A DNA stretch of 64,000 nt from contig PHBC01000001.1 in assembly GCA_002840505.1 (NCBI GenBank), forward strand, positions 62,001 through 126,000, read 5' to 3'. The translations under genes were made by a program, and so were the position numbers. Within the stretch, counting starts at the first letter, position 1, and every line of letters starts with the position of its first letter. The notes beneath the pieces were generated by a model. The model was given only the letters and a program-made list of their open reading frames with translations. It was not told where the DNA came from and did not search any database. Below are positions 1-8,394 of the stretch, one piece after another. Source of the DNA: Deltaproteobacteria bacterium HGW-Deltaproteobacteria-2. Lineage in GTDB: Bacteria > Desulfobacterota > Syntrophia > Syntrophales > Smithellaceae.

Positions 1-57
1 GTATGACAAAAATTGACATACCATACAAATTATTTGTTCCTGTAATATTCTCTTTGC

Positions 58-264
58 CTAATGTCCTCCTCCGGCACCTCCAGGACCTGCATGACCTTGG
101 GCACCTTCGGAACCTTCAGGACCTCCAGGTACACCGCTTTTGTTACGTCCTGCATCACTTTCCTGTTTGTCAACTTTGGCATCTTCATGCCGCCATGGCC
201 AACATCCTTCAATAGATACAAGCATCATCACTAAAGCCATCACTAAGGTAATGATTCTCTTCAT
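58..264 (-). CDS. Small collagen-like lipoprotein
   Basis: A 68-residue protein. It opens with a basic, hydrophobic signal sequence (MKRIITLVMALVMMLV) ending at a lipobox-like SIEGC, so it is probably lipid-anchored outside the cytoplasmic membrane. The C-terminal third has glycine at every third position for seven Gly-X-Y triplets, as in short bacterial collagen-like tails. I chose the ATG at 264 rather than an in-frame start further up because AAAGGAGAG lies directly before it and because the signal peptide begins there. It is far shorter than known collagen-like adhesins and its function is unknown. Confidence 0.6.
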   Translation of the reverse strand: MKRIITLVMALVMMLVSIEGCWPWRHEDAKVDKQESDAGRNKSGVPGGPEGSEGAQGHAGPGGAGGGH

Positions 265-339
265 AGCTCTTCTCTCCTTTGGTAAGAACTTGTTTTTTTG
301 TTTATATGACATTATCTACTTTTACTTTGCCCATCGGGA

Positions 340-394
340 ATTCGGGGGACAGTATACTTAATTATTCGCATTGGTGGATGCTTTTTGTAACGGG
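340..394. repeat. Dispersed repeat, copy 1 (55 bp)
   Basis: This 55-base stretch recurs at 3232-3286 with only about three differences. It begins with a GGGGGACAGTATACTTAATT-like segment. Directly after it, at 398-423, is an inverted repeat (GTCAAGGG and CCCTTGAC around a 10-base loop). The two copies bracket the 1170-3206 gene. The type resembles REP-like elements seen near IS200-type transposases, but no transposase is present here. Confidence 0.7.
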
Positions 395-479
395 CAAGTC
401 AAGGGGTCAGGTCTGCCCTTGACTGTTTCAAAGGGTGAATACCAGTTCAAAGTGCACCAATGAAGACCTGAATTAAGTG

Positions 480-650
480 TTATTTACCCGGCATTCTCCT
501 TGTTGCCTTTCCTTCGTTACAAATAATCGTTCTTCTTTCTTTTACTTTGAGAGTTTCATTTATTTTTTTTAGAGCCTCTATTATTTCCTCATCAGAGTTA
601 ACCATAATTCTTCTCGGTCCTTCCCCCTTTTCTTGCTCTCTTCCCCCCAT
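480..650 (-). CDS. Small hypothetical protein (56 aa)
   Basis: A 56-codon open reading frame with ATG at 650 and TAA at 480. A good ribosome-binding site (AGAGGTGG) sits about seven bases upstream. The product is highly charged, with an acidic then basic helix-like middle (SDEEIIEALKKINETLKVKE) and one cysteine. No family is recognised. The Shine-Dalgarno and codon use support translation, but the reading frame is short and could be chance. Confidence 0.4.
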   Translation of the reverse strand: MGGREQEKGEGPRRIMVNSDEEIIEALKKINETLKVKERRTIICNEGKATRRMPGK

Positions 651-833
651 AATTCACCACCTCTTTATTTAATCTATCAATGAAACAGGATTGATTTGCT
701 TATCATTAAAATCATTTGTATCGTTCATAAACCGACCGTTTGTTGGCTTTCTCCGATGGTTTGAATACATAATAGCACTATTCATTATTTTTAAAAGAGA
801 AAAATCCAGTTATTGGGGGTAAAGCTTGAACAT

Positions 834-1048
834 TGACATTTGACGCTGATTCACGCTGCAAAGCTTTATCATATTAGGCATGCAACATATTAAATAAAAT
901 ATTTCTGGATTCCCGCCGGAGGAACATCCCGCAGGGAACCTCGGCGAATGCCGGGTATGCGGGACCGGAATGACAAAGAAGAAATATTTCACCCTCACCC
1001 AACCTCTCCCCTCAAGGGAGAGGAGATTTTTTTGATTCATACCCTGGC
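834..1048. repeat. Long intergenic repeat, copy 1
   Basis: About 215 bases that recur at 3674-3867 with roughly 85-90% identity. This copy carries an extra segment of about 25 bases. It contains the palindromic cores CCCGCCGG.. and CCCGCAGGG plus CTCCCCTCAAGGGAGAGG, so it can fold into several hairpins. Shorter pieces of the same family lie near 5886-5935 and 27393-27440. The rest of the 651-1169 gap holds no convincing gene. Confidence 0.7.
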
Positions 1049-1169
1049 CACTATGACCCTCAAGGGCGGAAAGTTTATTAGTAGAGAACAAGGGGGTAAA
1101 TTTTTGCCTGGCTCATTAACGATGTTGTTTTCACAATACCTATGATATAATTAATTTAGAGGAATTTTT

Positions 1170-3206
1170 ATGAAAAAGATTACGTTATGTTGTTTGATAT
1201 TGAGTTTAATATTTCTTGCCGGCTGTGTATCAACGATTCAGACCGGCGTCATTAAACCCCCAAGCCTGAAGATTTATACGGAGTCGTATCCGCCACTCAA
1301 CTACGCCGAAAACGGCAAGGTTACCGGTCAGGCGACGGAGGTGGTTCAGGAACTGATAAAAAGAACCGGCGCGGATGCTGATATTCAACTGGCAACATGG
1401 GACGAGGGATATAAGGCGGTTATGGAAAAGCCGAATGTGGCCCTTTTCTCCGTGGCTATGACGTCGGAGCGGAAGCCACTGCTCCAATGGGTGGGACCAA
1501 TCGCCTTTCTGGATGCCAATCTTTATGCCAGAAAAGGTTCGAAAATGGTGATAGCCCGACTGGAGGACGCAAAAAAACTTCCCAAGATTATCGTCGTCAA
1601 GGATTATTATTCAGAGGAACTCCTACGGAAAGAAGGATTCACGAATCTGGAAACCGTGGCGACGGAAGAGATCGCCATCAAGAAACTGTTGAGTGGTGAG
1701 GCGCAACTTTTTCCCGGCAGCAATCTCGCGATGCCGGTACTGCTGAAACAAATCGGCGCCACGATGGATGATGTAGAGAGCGTCTTGAACCTTTCCACGA
1801 ACATGATCTACGTCACTTTTTCGAAAGGCACGTCGCCCGAACTGGTTGCCCGGTGGCAGAAAGCACTCGATGAGATGAAGACTGACGGAACCTTCAGACA
1901 TATCTATGCGAAATGGCTTCCCACCGAAAAAGCGCCGGAAATCATCCAGATGATGACTGAGGAATATCCGCCGGTAACCTTCATGAAGAATGGAAAGGTC
2001 TCCGGTTTCGTCACGGATATGGTCCGGGAGATCAGTGCCCGGCAAGGCATCCCCGACAATATCCGCTTGGCTTCCTGGGATGAAGCCTACAAATTGGCGC
2101 TGAGTAACCCGAATGTAGTGCTCTTCAGTGCCGAGAGAACGGCAAAGCGGGAGAAGCTGTTTCAATGGGTAGGGCCGGTCGGCAAAAACAGCTCAATCTT
2201 GTACGCCAGAAAAGGTTCAGGTATCAGAATGAACAGTTTGGAAGATACCAGAAAGGTAGCCGCCATCGGTACGACAGCCAACTGGTTTAACGAGCAGGAC
2301 CTCAAGGATAGGGGTTTTACTAATCTGGTCAGTTCCCCGCTTCCCACCGACAATGTCCGGAAGCTCATGCAGGGCGAAGTACAGTTAGCCGTTTTCACGG
2401 ATATTACGGTTGCTGATATTGTTAAAAATGCCGGATACTCTATGGATGATCTGGAACCGGTTGCTACCTTGAGCAATACTTATTTTTACATTGCGGTGTC
2501 GATTGGAACTCCTGCGGAGATAGTTCAAAAATGGCAGTCTACCCTTGATGGTCTTAAGGCGGACGGCACTTTCGAAAAGATATATCGGAGCTATATTCCC
2601 AACGCGGATTTGAATGATCTGATAAACACAAAAGAATCTGTCGGGTATTATCCCGGGGAGTGTAGCGATTTCTCCACCCTGCCACCCAAAGAAAAGGATC
2701 TGATAGAATTTGTCTGCAAGGCAAAGGCATTTACGCTCGCCAACATGAAAAATATGGGCGAACAGGAAGGCTTAGCCACCACCTTTAAGGAATTCGATAG
2801 GCAGGCAGGAGACCCTGAATGCAAAGCAGGCAAATGTCCCTTCCAGCAGGGAGAGCTTTACATGTTCGCCTATGAGAACGAGATGCAGAATGGCAAAACG
2901 GTGAAGATTAAATGCCGGGCGCATGGCGCCCAACCGGCTATGGTCGGTAAAGATTTCTTCGATACCGGTTTTGTGATGAAGGCCTATCCTCAATATGGGA
3001 TCAAGCAGCAACAGGACGCCAAATTCTTTCAAATGGTTTCCGACGCCGCTTACCGTCAAAACGGTTATGCCGACGGATTTGTGCTATTCACTTGGCCAAA
3101 TCCAATAGATGAAAATAAGATATGGCTGAAAAAAAGCTATTCCACTAAGATCACGGATACCGTCTGGATCGGCTCTGGAATTTATATTGAAAAGGTTAAT
3201 CGGTAA
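1170..3206 (+). CDS. Lipoprotein with two periplasmic solute-binding domains and a Cache-like domain
   Basis: A 678-residue exported sensor or binding protein. It starts with a lipoprotein signal peptide (LIFLAGC lipobox). Residues about 35-255 and 258-480 are two tandem copies of a bacterial extracellular solute-binding domain, family 3 (PF00497-like). Each carries the same landmarks (YPPLNYAENGKVTG / YPPVTFMKNGKVSG, ..WDE.YK.., ..QWVGP..). Residues about 490-678 look like a single Cache domain of the kind found in chemoreceptors and sensor kinases (F..GELYMFAYE, DGFVLFTWPNP, W.GSGIY). There is no transmembrane helix or output domain, so it may feed an unlinked receptor or transporter. AGAGGA precedes the ATG. 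The ligand is unknown, though amino-acid-like ligands are usual for this family. Confidence 0.8.
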   Translation: MKKITLCCLILSLIFLAGCVSTIQTGVIKPPSLKIYTESYPPLNYAENGKVTGQATEVVQELIKRTGADADIQLATWDEGYKAVMEKPNVALFSVAMTSERKPLLQWVGPIAFLDANLYARKGSKMVIARLEDAKKLPKIIVVKDYYSEELLRKEGFTNLETVATEEIAIKKLLSGEAQLFPGSNLAMPVLLKQIGATMDDVESVLNLSTNMIYVTFSKGTSPELVARWQKALDEMKTDGTFRHIYAKWLPTEKAPEIIQMMTEEYPPVTFMKNGKVSGFVTDMVREISARQGIPDNIRLASWDEAYKLALSNPNVVLFSAERTAKREKLFQWVGPVGKNSSILYARKGSGIRMNSLEDTRKVAAIGTTANWFNEQDLKDRGFTNLVSSPLPTDNVRKLMQGEVQLAVFTDITVADIVKNAGYSMDDLEPVATLSNTYFYIAVSIGTPAEIVQKWQSTLDGLKADGTFEKIYRSYIPNADLNDLINTKESVGYYPGECSDFSTLPPKEKDLIEFVCKAKAFTLANMKNMGEQEGLATTFKEFDRQAGDPECKAGKCPFQQGELYMFAYENEMQNGKTVKIKCRAHGAQPAMVGKDFFDTGFVMKAYPQYGIKQQQDAKFFQMVSDAAYRQNGYADGFVLFTWPNPIDENKIWLKKSYSTKITDTVWIGSGIYIEKVNR

Positions 3207-3231
3207 GTAACCGCGAAATTCGTGGGACGCA

Positions 3232-3286
3232 ATTCGGAGGACAGTATACTTAATTATTGACATTGGTGGATGCTTTTTGTAACGGG
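3232..3286. repeat. Dispersed repeat, copy 2 (55 bp)
   Basis: Second copy of the 340-394 element. It lies immediately downstream of the solute-binding lipoprotein gene. Confidence 0.7.
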
Positions 3287-3322
3287 AATGCCCAAAGAAG
3301 AAAAGGCATAAAAGAACGAATT

Positions 3323-3637
3323 ATGTTTAATAAATTAGATTATATTGAATCTTGCATTGCTGATTATGAAGCAAAAATCGAAACCGAGAAGGAATTAATA
3401 AAGGGATATAAGAGAGCAGTTAAACGGAATAAAAATATATTAAATCAATTTAAAGCTCTAAATCTTCCGGCGTTACATATTATTTTCATTGAGGGCTTTA
3501 TAAAAAGAGACAGTGATTCGATAAAATTCTACGAAAAATTATTGAAAAACAAAGAAGCCGGACTTAAGAAATTAAAAATTGAAAAATTTACCGCAACTGG
3601 AAGGAAGTTTAAAGTTATGAAAGGCGGTTCAAGCTAA
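3323..3637 (+). CDS. Small coiled-coil hypothetical protein
   Basis: A 104-residue, very lysine-rich, predominantly helical protein. It has heptad-like repeats from about residue 5 to 40 and again at 65-90, around a short hydrophobic stretch (LPALHIIFIEGF). I start it at the ATG at 3323 because an earlier in-frame start at 3257 lies inside the dispersed repeat. The Shine-Dalgarno is weak (AAGAACGA). The low GC content compared with the flanking lipoprotein suggests separate ancestry. No function can be assigned. Confidence 0.5.
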   Translation: MFNKLDYIESCIADYEAKIETEKELIKGYKRAVKRNKNILNQFKALNLPALHIIFIEGFIKRDSDSIKFYEKLLKNKEAGLKKLKIEKFTATGRKFKVMKGGSS

Positions 3638-3673
3638 CAATAGAAAAAGAAATTGGGGTCAAATCTTTAATCT

Positions 3674-3867
3674 TGACATTTGACACTGATTCTCCCCGCA
3701 AAGCTTTATCATATTAGGCATTCAACATATTAAAGAAAATGTTTCTGGATTCCCGCCGGAGTAACATCCCGCGTATGCGGGACGGGAAGGACAAAGAAGA
3801 AATATTTCACCCTCTCCCAACCTCTCCCGTCAAGGGAGAGGAGATTTTCTGGATTTATACCCTGAAG
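3674..3867. repeat. Long intergenic repeat, copy 2
   Basis: Second copy of the element at 834-1048. The 3638-4283 gap also holds GC-rich palindromic scraps (near 3890-3940) and a promoter at 4024-4052. No gene of normal size is visible there. Confidence 0.7.
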
Positions 3868-4023
3868 AGCACCATGGCCGGTCGGAGTTTATCCCGCAGG
3901 GAACCCCGGCGAATGCCCGGGTATGCGGGACCGGTATAACACGAAAGTTAGTAAATCCACCCCCTGACCCCGCCAACGGGGGACATTATTTTTGTCATTC
4001 CGGACTTGATCCGAAATCCAGGA

Positions 4024-4052
4024 TTGACATAAAAGAAAATATTTTCTATAAG
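4024..4052 (+). promoter_or_regulatory. Sigma-70-type promoter for the SDR gene
   Basis: TTGACA at 4024-4029 and TATAAG at 4047-4052 are separated by exactly 17 bases. Transcription would begin near 4059 and give a leader of about 225 bases before the SDR start at 4284. Confidence 0.55.
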
Positions 4053-4175
4053 CATTCAATATCAAAACAAGCTCTTACCAAAGATCCATTTCTCCTGATA
4101 ATATTTGCTTTATAAATAGTTTTTGCAAGACATAAACCAAAATGAGTTCAATTCAATTGAGTCCAAGGAGGAATT

Positions 4176-4261
4176 ATGAAGATTGCGGACATTTACCCAT
4201 GATGGAAAGACCGCAGGAAACAGCAACGCAATATCTGGATTTTGTTAAAGGCATCAAATAA
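4176..4261 (+). other. Two overlapping micro-ORFs with a strong ribosome-binding site
   Basis: AAGGAGG precedes an ATG at 4176 that opens an 8-codon frame ending in TGA at 4202. The stop overlaps a second ATG (ATGATG at 4199) that opens a 20-codon frame ending at 4261, 22 bases before the SDR start. The near-perfect Shine-Dalgarno is unusual for such short frames. It could be a leader-peptide arrangement or the remains of a frameshifted gene. Confidence 0.3.
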
Positions 4262-4283
4262 TAATCAGGGGAGGAACGGAAGA

Positions 4284-5135
4284 ATGAAAAGAGACCTTAA
4301 GGGAAAGAGGGTAGTAATAACTGGCGCCGCTTCCGGTTTGGGGCGGTCATTATCACTGGTATTGGCACGTAAGAACTGCAGTATCGGGGTTGTGGACATT
4401 AACACCGAAAGAGCCAGAGAAACGCTGGATATGGTTGTTAACAATGGTGGCAGTGGCGAAATCTATGAGACAGATGTCAGTGTGGCTAAAAATGTCGAAA
4501 CCATGGCTGAACACTTTTTCCAGACATGGGGTGGAGTCGATCTCCTTGTCAATAATGCCGGAGTCGCAGTCGCCGGTTACGTGGGTAACATTTCCCTGAA
4601 GGACTGGGAATGGTTATATGGTGTAAACTTCTGGGGCATGCTCTATGGTTGTCACAGTTTTATTCCCCGCATGAAAGCCCATGGCGGAGGGTACATTATG
4701 AATGTTGCTTCATCCGCGGGAATATTGTGCTCGCCGGAAATGGCCCCGTACAATACATCCAAAGCGGCGATTATCTCTCTTTCGGAGACCCTCTATGCGG
4801 AGCTTGCTCCGTTTAACATCGGAGTTACTGCTCTTTGCCCCATGTTTTTCAAGACTAACCTCATTGAAAATACGCGTTCCGAGACAGAGATGGAACAAAA
4901 GCTAGCCGAAGCAGCCTTCAACAACGCCAGAATAACCTCCGACGAGGTAGCGGAAGCGGCGATAAAAGCTGTGGAGAAAGGGAGACTATACTGTATTCCA
5001 CAGTTTTCAGGCAAATTTCATTGGGTGATGAAACGACTCAATCCCCACTCCTACTATCGTAATAATGCTGCTCTTAACCGGAAAGGCCGGCTGATACCCA
5101 TGATGTATTGGATGGCGCGCAAGGGAATGGTTTAA
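4284..5135 (+). CDS. Short-chain dehydrogenase/reductase
   Basis: A 283-residue classical SDR. The NAD(P)-binding glycine motif TGAASGLG is at residues 13-20, the NNAG motif at 90-93, a catalytic serine around 143-144, and the YxxxK pair at Tyr156 and Lys160. It is slightly longer than usual, with a basic C-terminal extension. Aspartate in VVDIN at the end of the second strand hints at NAD(H) preference. The ATG at 4284 is preferred over an upstream start at 4242 because AGGGGAGG precedes it and the Rossmann strand follows at once. Substrate unknown; it stands alone in its transcription unit. Confidence 0.85.
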   Translation: MKRDLKGKRVVITGAASGLGRSLSLVLARKNCSIGVVDINTERARETLDMVVNNGGSGEIYETDVSVAKNVETMAEHFFQTWGGVDLLVNNAGVAVAGYVGNISLKDWEWLYGVNFWGMLYGCHSFIPRMKAHGGGYIMNVASSAGILCSPEMAPYNTSKAAIISLSETLYAELAPFNIGVTALCPMFFKTNLIENTRSETEMEQKLAEAAFNNARITSDEVAEAAIKAVEKGRLYCIPQFSGKFHWVMKRLNPHSYYRNNAALNRKGRLIPMMYWMARKGMV

Positions 5136-5281
5136 AGCTGAAAATCCAGAGACATCATAATTATTTTCAAATACGATTATTGGTACGCGCGTAGAATTTT
5201 TGCTATACTTCAAATGCAAGAAATTCTAATCGGGGACAATCGCAATGGAATTTACCACCGTGTTTGATTTAACATCACTTA

Positions 5282-5345
5282 AAATCCGGGGACACCATAC
5301 TAATTTTCTCTAAAAATTAAGATAATTAGAGACAGCACCCTATTT
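5282..5345. repeat. Short interspersed repeat (GGGGACA...GACAGCRCCC family)
   Basis: A stretch beginning GGGGACACCATACTAATTTT and ending AGAGACAGCACCC. It recurs in diverged form at 5808-5872, so the two copies flank the small gene at 5464-5802. A weaker relative lies near 11851-11905. The rest of the 5136-5463 gap shows no gene. Confidence 0.5.
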
Positions 5346-5463
5346 GTTCTATATGCACTTGAACTCGATTTAAAAACAATATAAAAGTAATTAATACGTG
5401 CCGACATAAATAATTGCGCGTTTTGATTCTGTTAGCTCGAACCATATAGAAGATGTGTGATTT

Positions 5464-5802
5464 ATGTCTAATCCCAAGAATAGTCCTTTAGATAATTTGC
5501 AGAATGAAATCGCAAGAGAAAAATTTTCTGCCCTCCGCAGGATTACAGAGAATCTCTCTAGTTGCTTGAAAGAATTGGATACAATGAATCGCAGGATCGA
5601 CGAAGCCATTGGAAAGAACCTCTCTCGTCAAGAAATTAACAAAATGATTAAGACTTTTAACAGTATAAGGGAGGATGCCGAAGAATGGCGGTATTATCTG
5701 ACCGTGACTCGCGAAGCATCCGGTCTTTTTCACAGCAACCTAAAAGCTGATGTTTACAAGATTCCCCCGCGAAAGAAGCCTATAATCAAATCCGAAAAAT
5801 AA
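5464..5802 (+). CDS. Small hypothetical helical protein
   Basis: A 112-residue soluble protein made mostly of predicted helices (about residues 10-45, 50-75 and 78-90), with a basic, proline-rich tail (KIPPRKKPIIKSEK). No signal peptide, transmembrane segment or known family is seen. The upstream GATGTG is a poor ribosome-binding site. It sits between two copies of the same short repeat, so it may have moved with them. Confidence 0.5.
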   Translation: MSNPKNSPLDNLQNEIAREKFSALRRITENLSSCLKELDTMNRRIDEAIGKNLSRQEINKMIKTFNSIREDAEEWRYYLTVTREASGLFHSNLKADVYKIPPRKKPIIKSEK

Positions 5803-5807
5803 TAAAA

Positions 5808-5872
5808 CCAGGGACAACATAATATTTTTTTCAAAATATTAGGATATTAGTGACAGCGCCCTGTTTCCCCTT
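5808..5872. repeat. Short interspersed repeat, second copy
   Basis: A diverged copy of the 5282-5345 element (GGGACA at the left end, GTGACAGCGCCCTGTTTCCCC at the right). It is followed at 5886-5935 by a fragment of the longer CCCGC-rich repeat family. Confidence 0.5.
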
Positions 5873-5978
5873 TGAAAGAAATATTGGATTCCCGCCGAAG
5901 TAACATCCCGCAGGGAACCCCGGCGAATGACACGAGGGTTAGAACTTTCCGTCAAATACCTCAGCGAATTTTTCGTGT

Positions 5979-8183
5979 TCATTTCTTCGAAGATTTTTCA
6001 GGATGGTCAGGACATTTTTTCTTCGGCGCTGTCCCTTTGACGTAGGCTTCACGTATTTTTTGGGGACACGAAGCCGTGGCAAGATATCCGGTCTTGTGAT
6101 CTATCACTGCTGTTTCTATTCCCTTGGGCGGATTTATGGCCAGCGGTCCGGATTGAGAATATATGGATCGCAGGAATCGTGTCCAGATATGAAGGGCTCC
6201 CTGGGCTCCGGTCATACCGGTATCTGCTCCCGAATCATACCCCACCCACACTGCGCAAACGACATCCCGGGTAAACCCTACGAACCAGGAGTCCTTGTTG
6301 CCGTTCGTTGTTCCGGTTTTTCCCGATGCCGGAAAATTAATATTCAGTGACTTTGCCTCTTGTGCCGTACCACGCTCCAGTACACCCTCCATTGCATATC
6401 CGGCAAGATAGGTCACCTGCGGATCAAACGCCTGTTTGCTGTTGAGTTTTCTGGCTATGATTTTATCTCCTTTTGCCGTTGTTACCGAAAAAAGCGGAAA
6501 TCGTTCATAGCGGATACCGCCTGAAGCTATTGTTGCATAGGCATAGGCCAGTTCCAGAGGCGTGACTTCGAAGCTTCCCAACGCCATGGAAGGAACAGGT
6601 AAAAGAGGGCTCATGATACCGGCCAGACGAGCGGTGTTGAGTACTTCTTTGAAGCCGACTTCACTAGCCAACCTTGTTGTGGCCGTGTTTACAGAATCCT
6701 CTATTGCTTTGCGAATCGTGATTTTTCCATACGTCTTGTCTTCGAAATTCGACGGGCTCCACATTCCTTCAGGTGTAGGAATCGATATCGGCTCACCGGA
6801 CACCATTGTGGAAAGAGTTCTGTTCCCCCCGGAAAGCGCCGCGAGAAGAACAAAAGGTTTGAAAGCGCTTCCCGGTTGTCGTTTCGCATCTATTGCTCTG
6901 TTGAACCGGGTTTGCCCGTAGCTTCGTCCGCCGACCATAGCCACCAATTCTCCTGTTCTCGGGTCAACGGCAATCAATGCGGCCTGCAGCGGCTCACCGG
7001 CAGGTATGGCCTTTTGGTCAAGCTCTTCCAGTCCCCGGGCGACTGCCTCTTCCGCAATAACCTGCAAAACGGAATCAAGGGTTGTGTAGTAAGAGTAACC
7101 GGGATGGTAGAATTTTTCAGTCCCCAGTTCTTCTTTGGTGATCCGCTGTATGTAATCAATAAAATACGAGCCTACGTTAGCAAGGCCACTTCTTGATTGG
7201 ATTCGTATCGGCGCGTTTGATGCCCGGCGAAACTCTTTTTCCGTAATCATGTCCCGTTTTTGCATTTTGGACAGGACTATATTACGACGCTCTTTTGCCG
7301 CATCAAGATTCCTGAAGGGAACACGTCGGTTCGGAGAATCGATTATCCCGGCAAGCAGCGACGCCTCTTCCAGGGAAAGGTTTTTCGCTCGCTTCGAGAA
7401 ATAGAAATTTGCCGCTTCTTCAACGCCGTAAATCCCCCGGGAGCCCGCTTGCCCTAAATAAATTTTATCAAGATACATCTCCAGTATCTCTTTTTTGGAG
7501 TAGCGCAACTCAATAGCCAGGGCCAGTTCTGTCGCACGTAGTTTGCGCGCAAAGGTCTTCCGGGGAGGAAGGAATAAGTCTTTCGCCAGTTGTTGAGTAA
7601 TTGTGTAATCACAACCGATTACAGGGATATCAAATCCGAAGTGAGAATAAAAGCGTGGATCTTCAGTAGCTATTACCGCATTTTGCAGATATGAGGAAAC
7701 ACCGGCGAGAGTAACCGGATGCCGGGATTCAAGCGTCTGACCAATGCGGCTGATTTCTTGCGGTTCCAATTGGATCGATTCCAATTGTTTACCTGTTGAG
7801 GAAGTAATCGTTGTGACCCGGTTGTCGTGAATAGCTATATCGACCGGCGCGTCCTCGTTAACTCTCTTTTCGATTCCTTTGCTACGCAGGAATATCCGGA
7901 TATGCGCCTTCTCTTCGGAAAATGTTCCGGCCGTCGATGGCCTTCCTCTGACTTTTTTGTAAGAGAGTTTGTTAAGTCGCTCGTTAAAGCGGATGTTTCC
8001 CAGATGATCACCTTTACGAATTTCCAGGGGACGTCCGTAAAATATAGAGGGGGATTTATCATTGTTCTCGGCAACTTTTTTACCTACTTCAATGTACAAA
8101 TAGCCGATACGAAGAATCAGGGCAGAGAGCAGGACACCCGCCAGAAACAAAACTATAAACAAAAAAAGGTGACGACGAATCAA
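5979..8183 (-). CDS. Class A penicillin-binding protein (PBP1B-like)
   Basis: A 734-residue bifunctional peptidoglycan synthase. One N-terminal membrane helix (about residues 5-28) anchors it. A family-51 glycosyltransferase domain follows, with the catalytic glutamate in ATED (Glu174), TITQQLAKDLFL, and the ELRYSKKEILEMYLDKIYLGQ block. The transpeptidase domain has SxxK at Ser439-Lys442, SVN at 497-499 and KTG at 622-624. The start is TTG at 8183 with GGGAGGG about seven bases upstream. Between HFGFD and TITQQ there are only eight residues, where relatives such as E. coli PBP1b have about 22. The segment that normally carries RAxxxN..Q-G-x-S is therefore missing, and glycosyltransferase activity is open to question. 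No partner gene is adjacent. Confidence 0.9.
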   Translation of the reverse strand: MIRRHLFLFIVLFLAGVLLSALILRIGYLYIEVGKKVAENNDKSPSIFYGRPLEIRKGDHLGNIRFNERLNKLSYKKVRGRPSTAGTFSEEKAHIRIFLRSKGIEKRVNEDAPVDIAIHDNRVTTITSSTGKQLESIQLEPQEISRIGQTLESRHPVTLAGVSSYLQNAVIATEDPRFYSHFGFDIPVIGCDYTITQQLAKDLFLPPRKTFARKLRATELALAIELRYSKKEILEMYLDKIYLGQAGSRGIYGVEEAANFYFSKRAKNLSLEEASLLAGIIDSPNRRVPFRNLDAAKERRNIVLSKMQKRDMITEKEFRRASNAPIRIQSRSGLANVGSYFIDYIQRITKEELGTEKFYHPGYSYYTTLDSVLQVIAEEAVARGLEELDQKAIPAGEPLQAALIAVDPRTGELVAMVGGRSYGQTRFNRAIDAKRQPGSAFKPFVLLAALSGGNRTLSTMVSGEPISIPTPEGMWSPSNFEDKTYGKITIRKAIEDSVNTATTRLASEVGFKEVLNTARLAGIMSPLLPVPSMALGSFEVTPLELAYAYATIASGGIRYERFPLFSVTTAKGDKIIARKLNSKQAFDPQVTYLAGYAMEGVLERGTAQEAKSLNINFPASGKTGTTNGNKDSWFVGFTRDVVCAVWVGYDSGADTGMTGAQGALHIWTRFLRSIYSQSGPLAINPPKGIETAVIDHKTGYLATASCPQKIREAYVKGTAPKKKCPDHPEKSSKK

Positions 8184-8311
8184 CGTACCCTCCCGATGAC
8201 TTTAAATTTCCGCCAATAGACATCATGTTTAGAGAGTTTCGTCAAGTACCAAGGAACCCTTCGCTTTGCATGTGCCGCGTCGCTTCGCTTCGGGGAAGGA
8301 GTTCACTACTC

Positions 8312-8333
8312 CGCGTCGCTTCGCTCCTGGGAT
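8312..8333. repeat. 22-bp GC-rich repeat
   Basis: CGCGTCGCTTCGCTCCTGGGAT is repeated exactly at 32665-32686. In both places it lies in a gene-free, CG-rich patch between genes, with GCTTCGCT-type imperfect repeats around it. Confidence 0.6.
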
Positions 8334-8394
8334 AGTTCGCCTTACGCTTCGAGCGGCATCCCGACGCGTCGGGATTTGCTCTCAGCTTGGCTCA

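Noticed and set aside
948-1145. 65-residue plus-strand frame
   Set aside because: It translates the long intergenic repeat, which also gives a similar frame at 3739-3939; repeat-derived.
4200-4202. TGA ending the first micro-ORF as selenocysteine
   Set aside because: The continuing frame encodes nothing recognisable and no SECIS-like stem follows.
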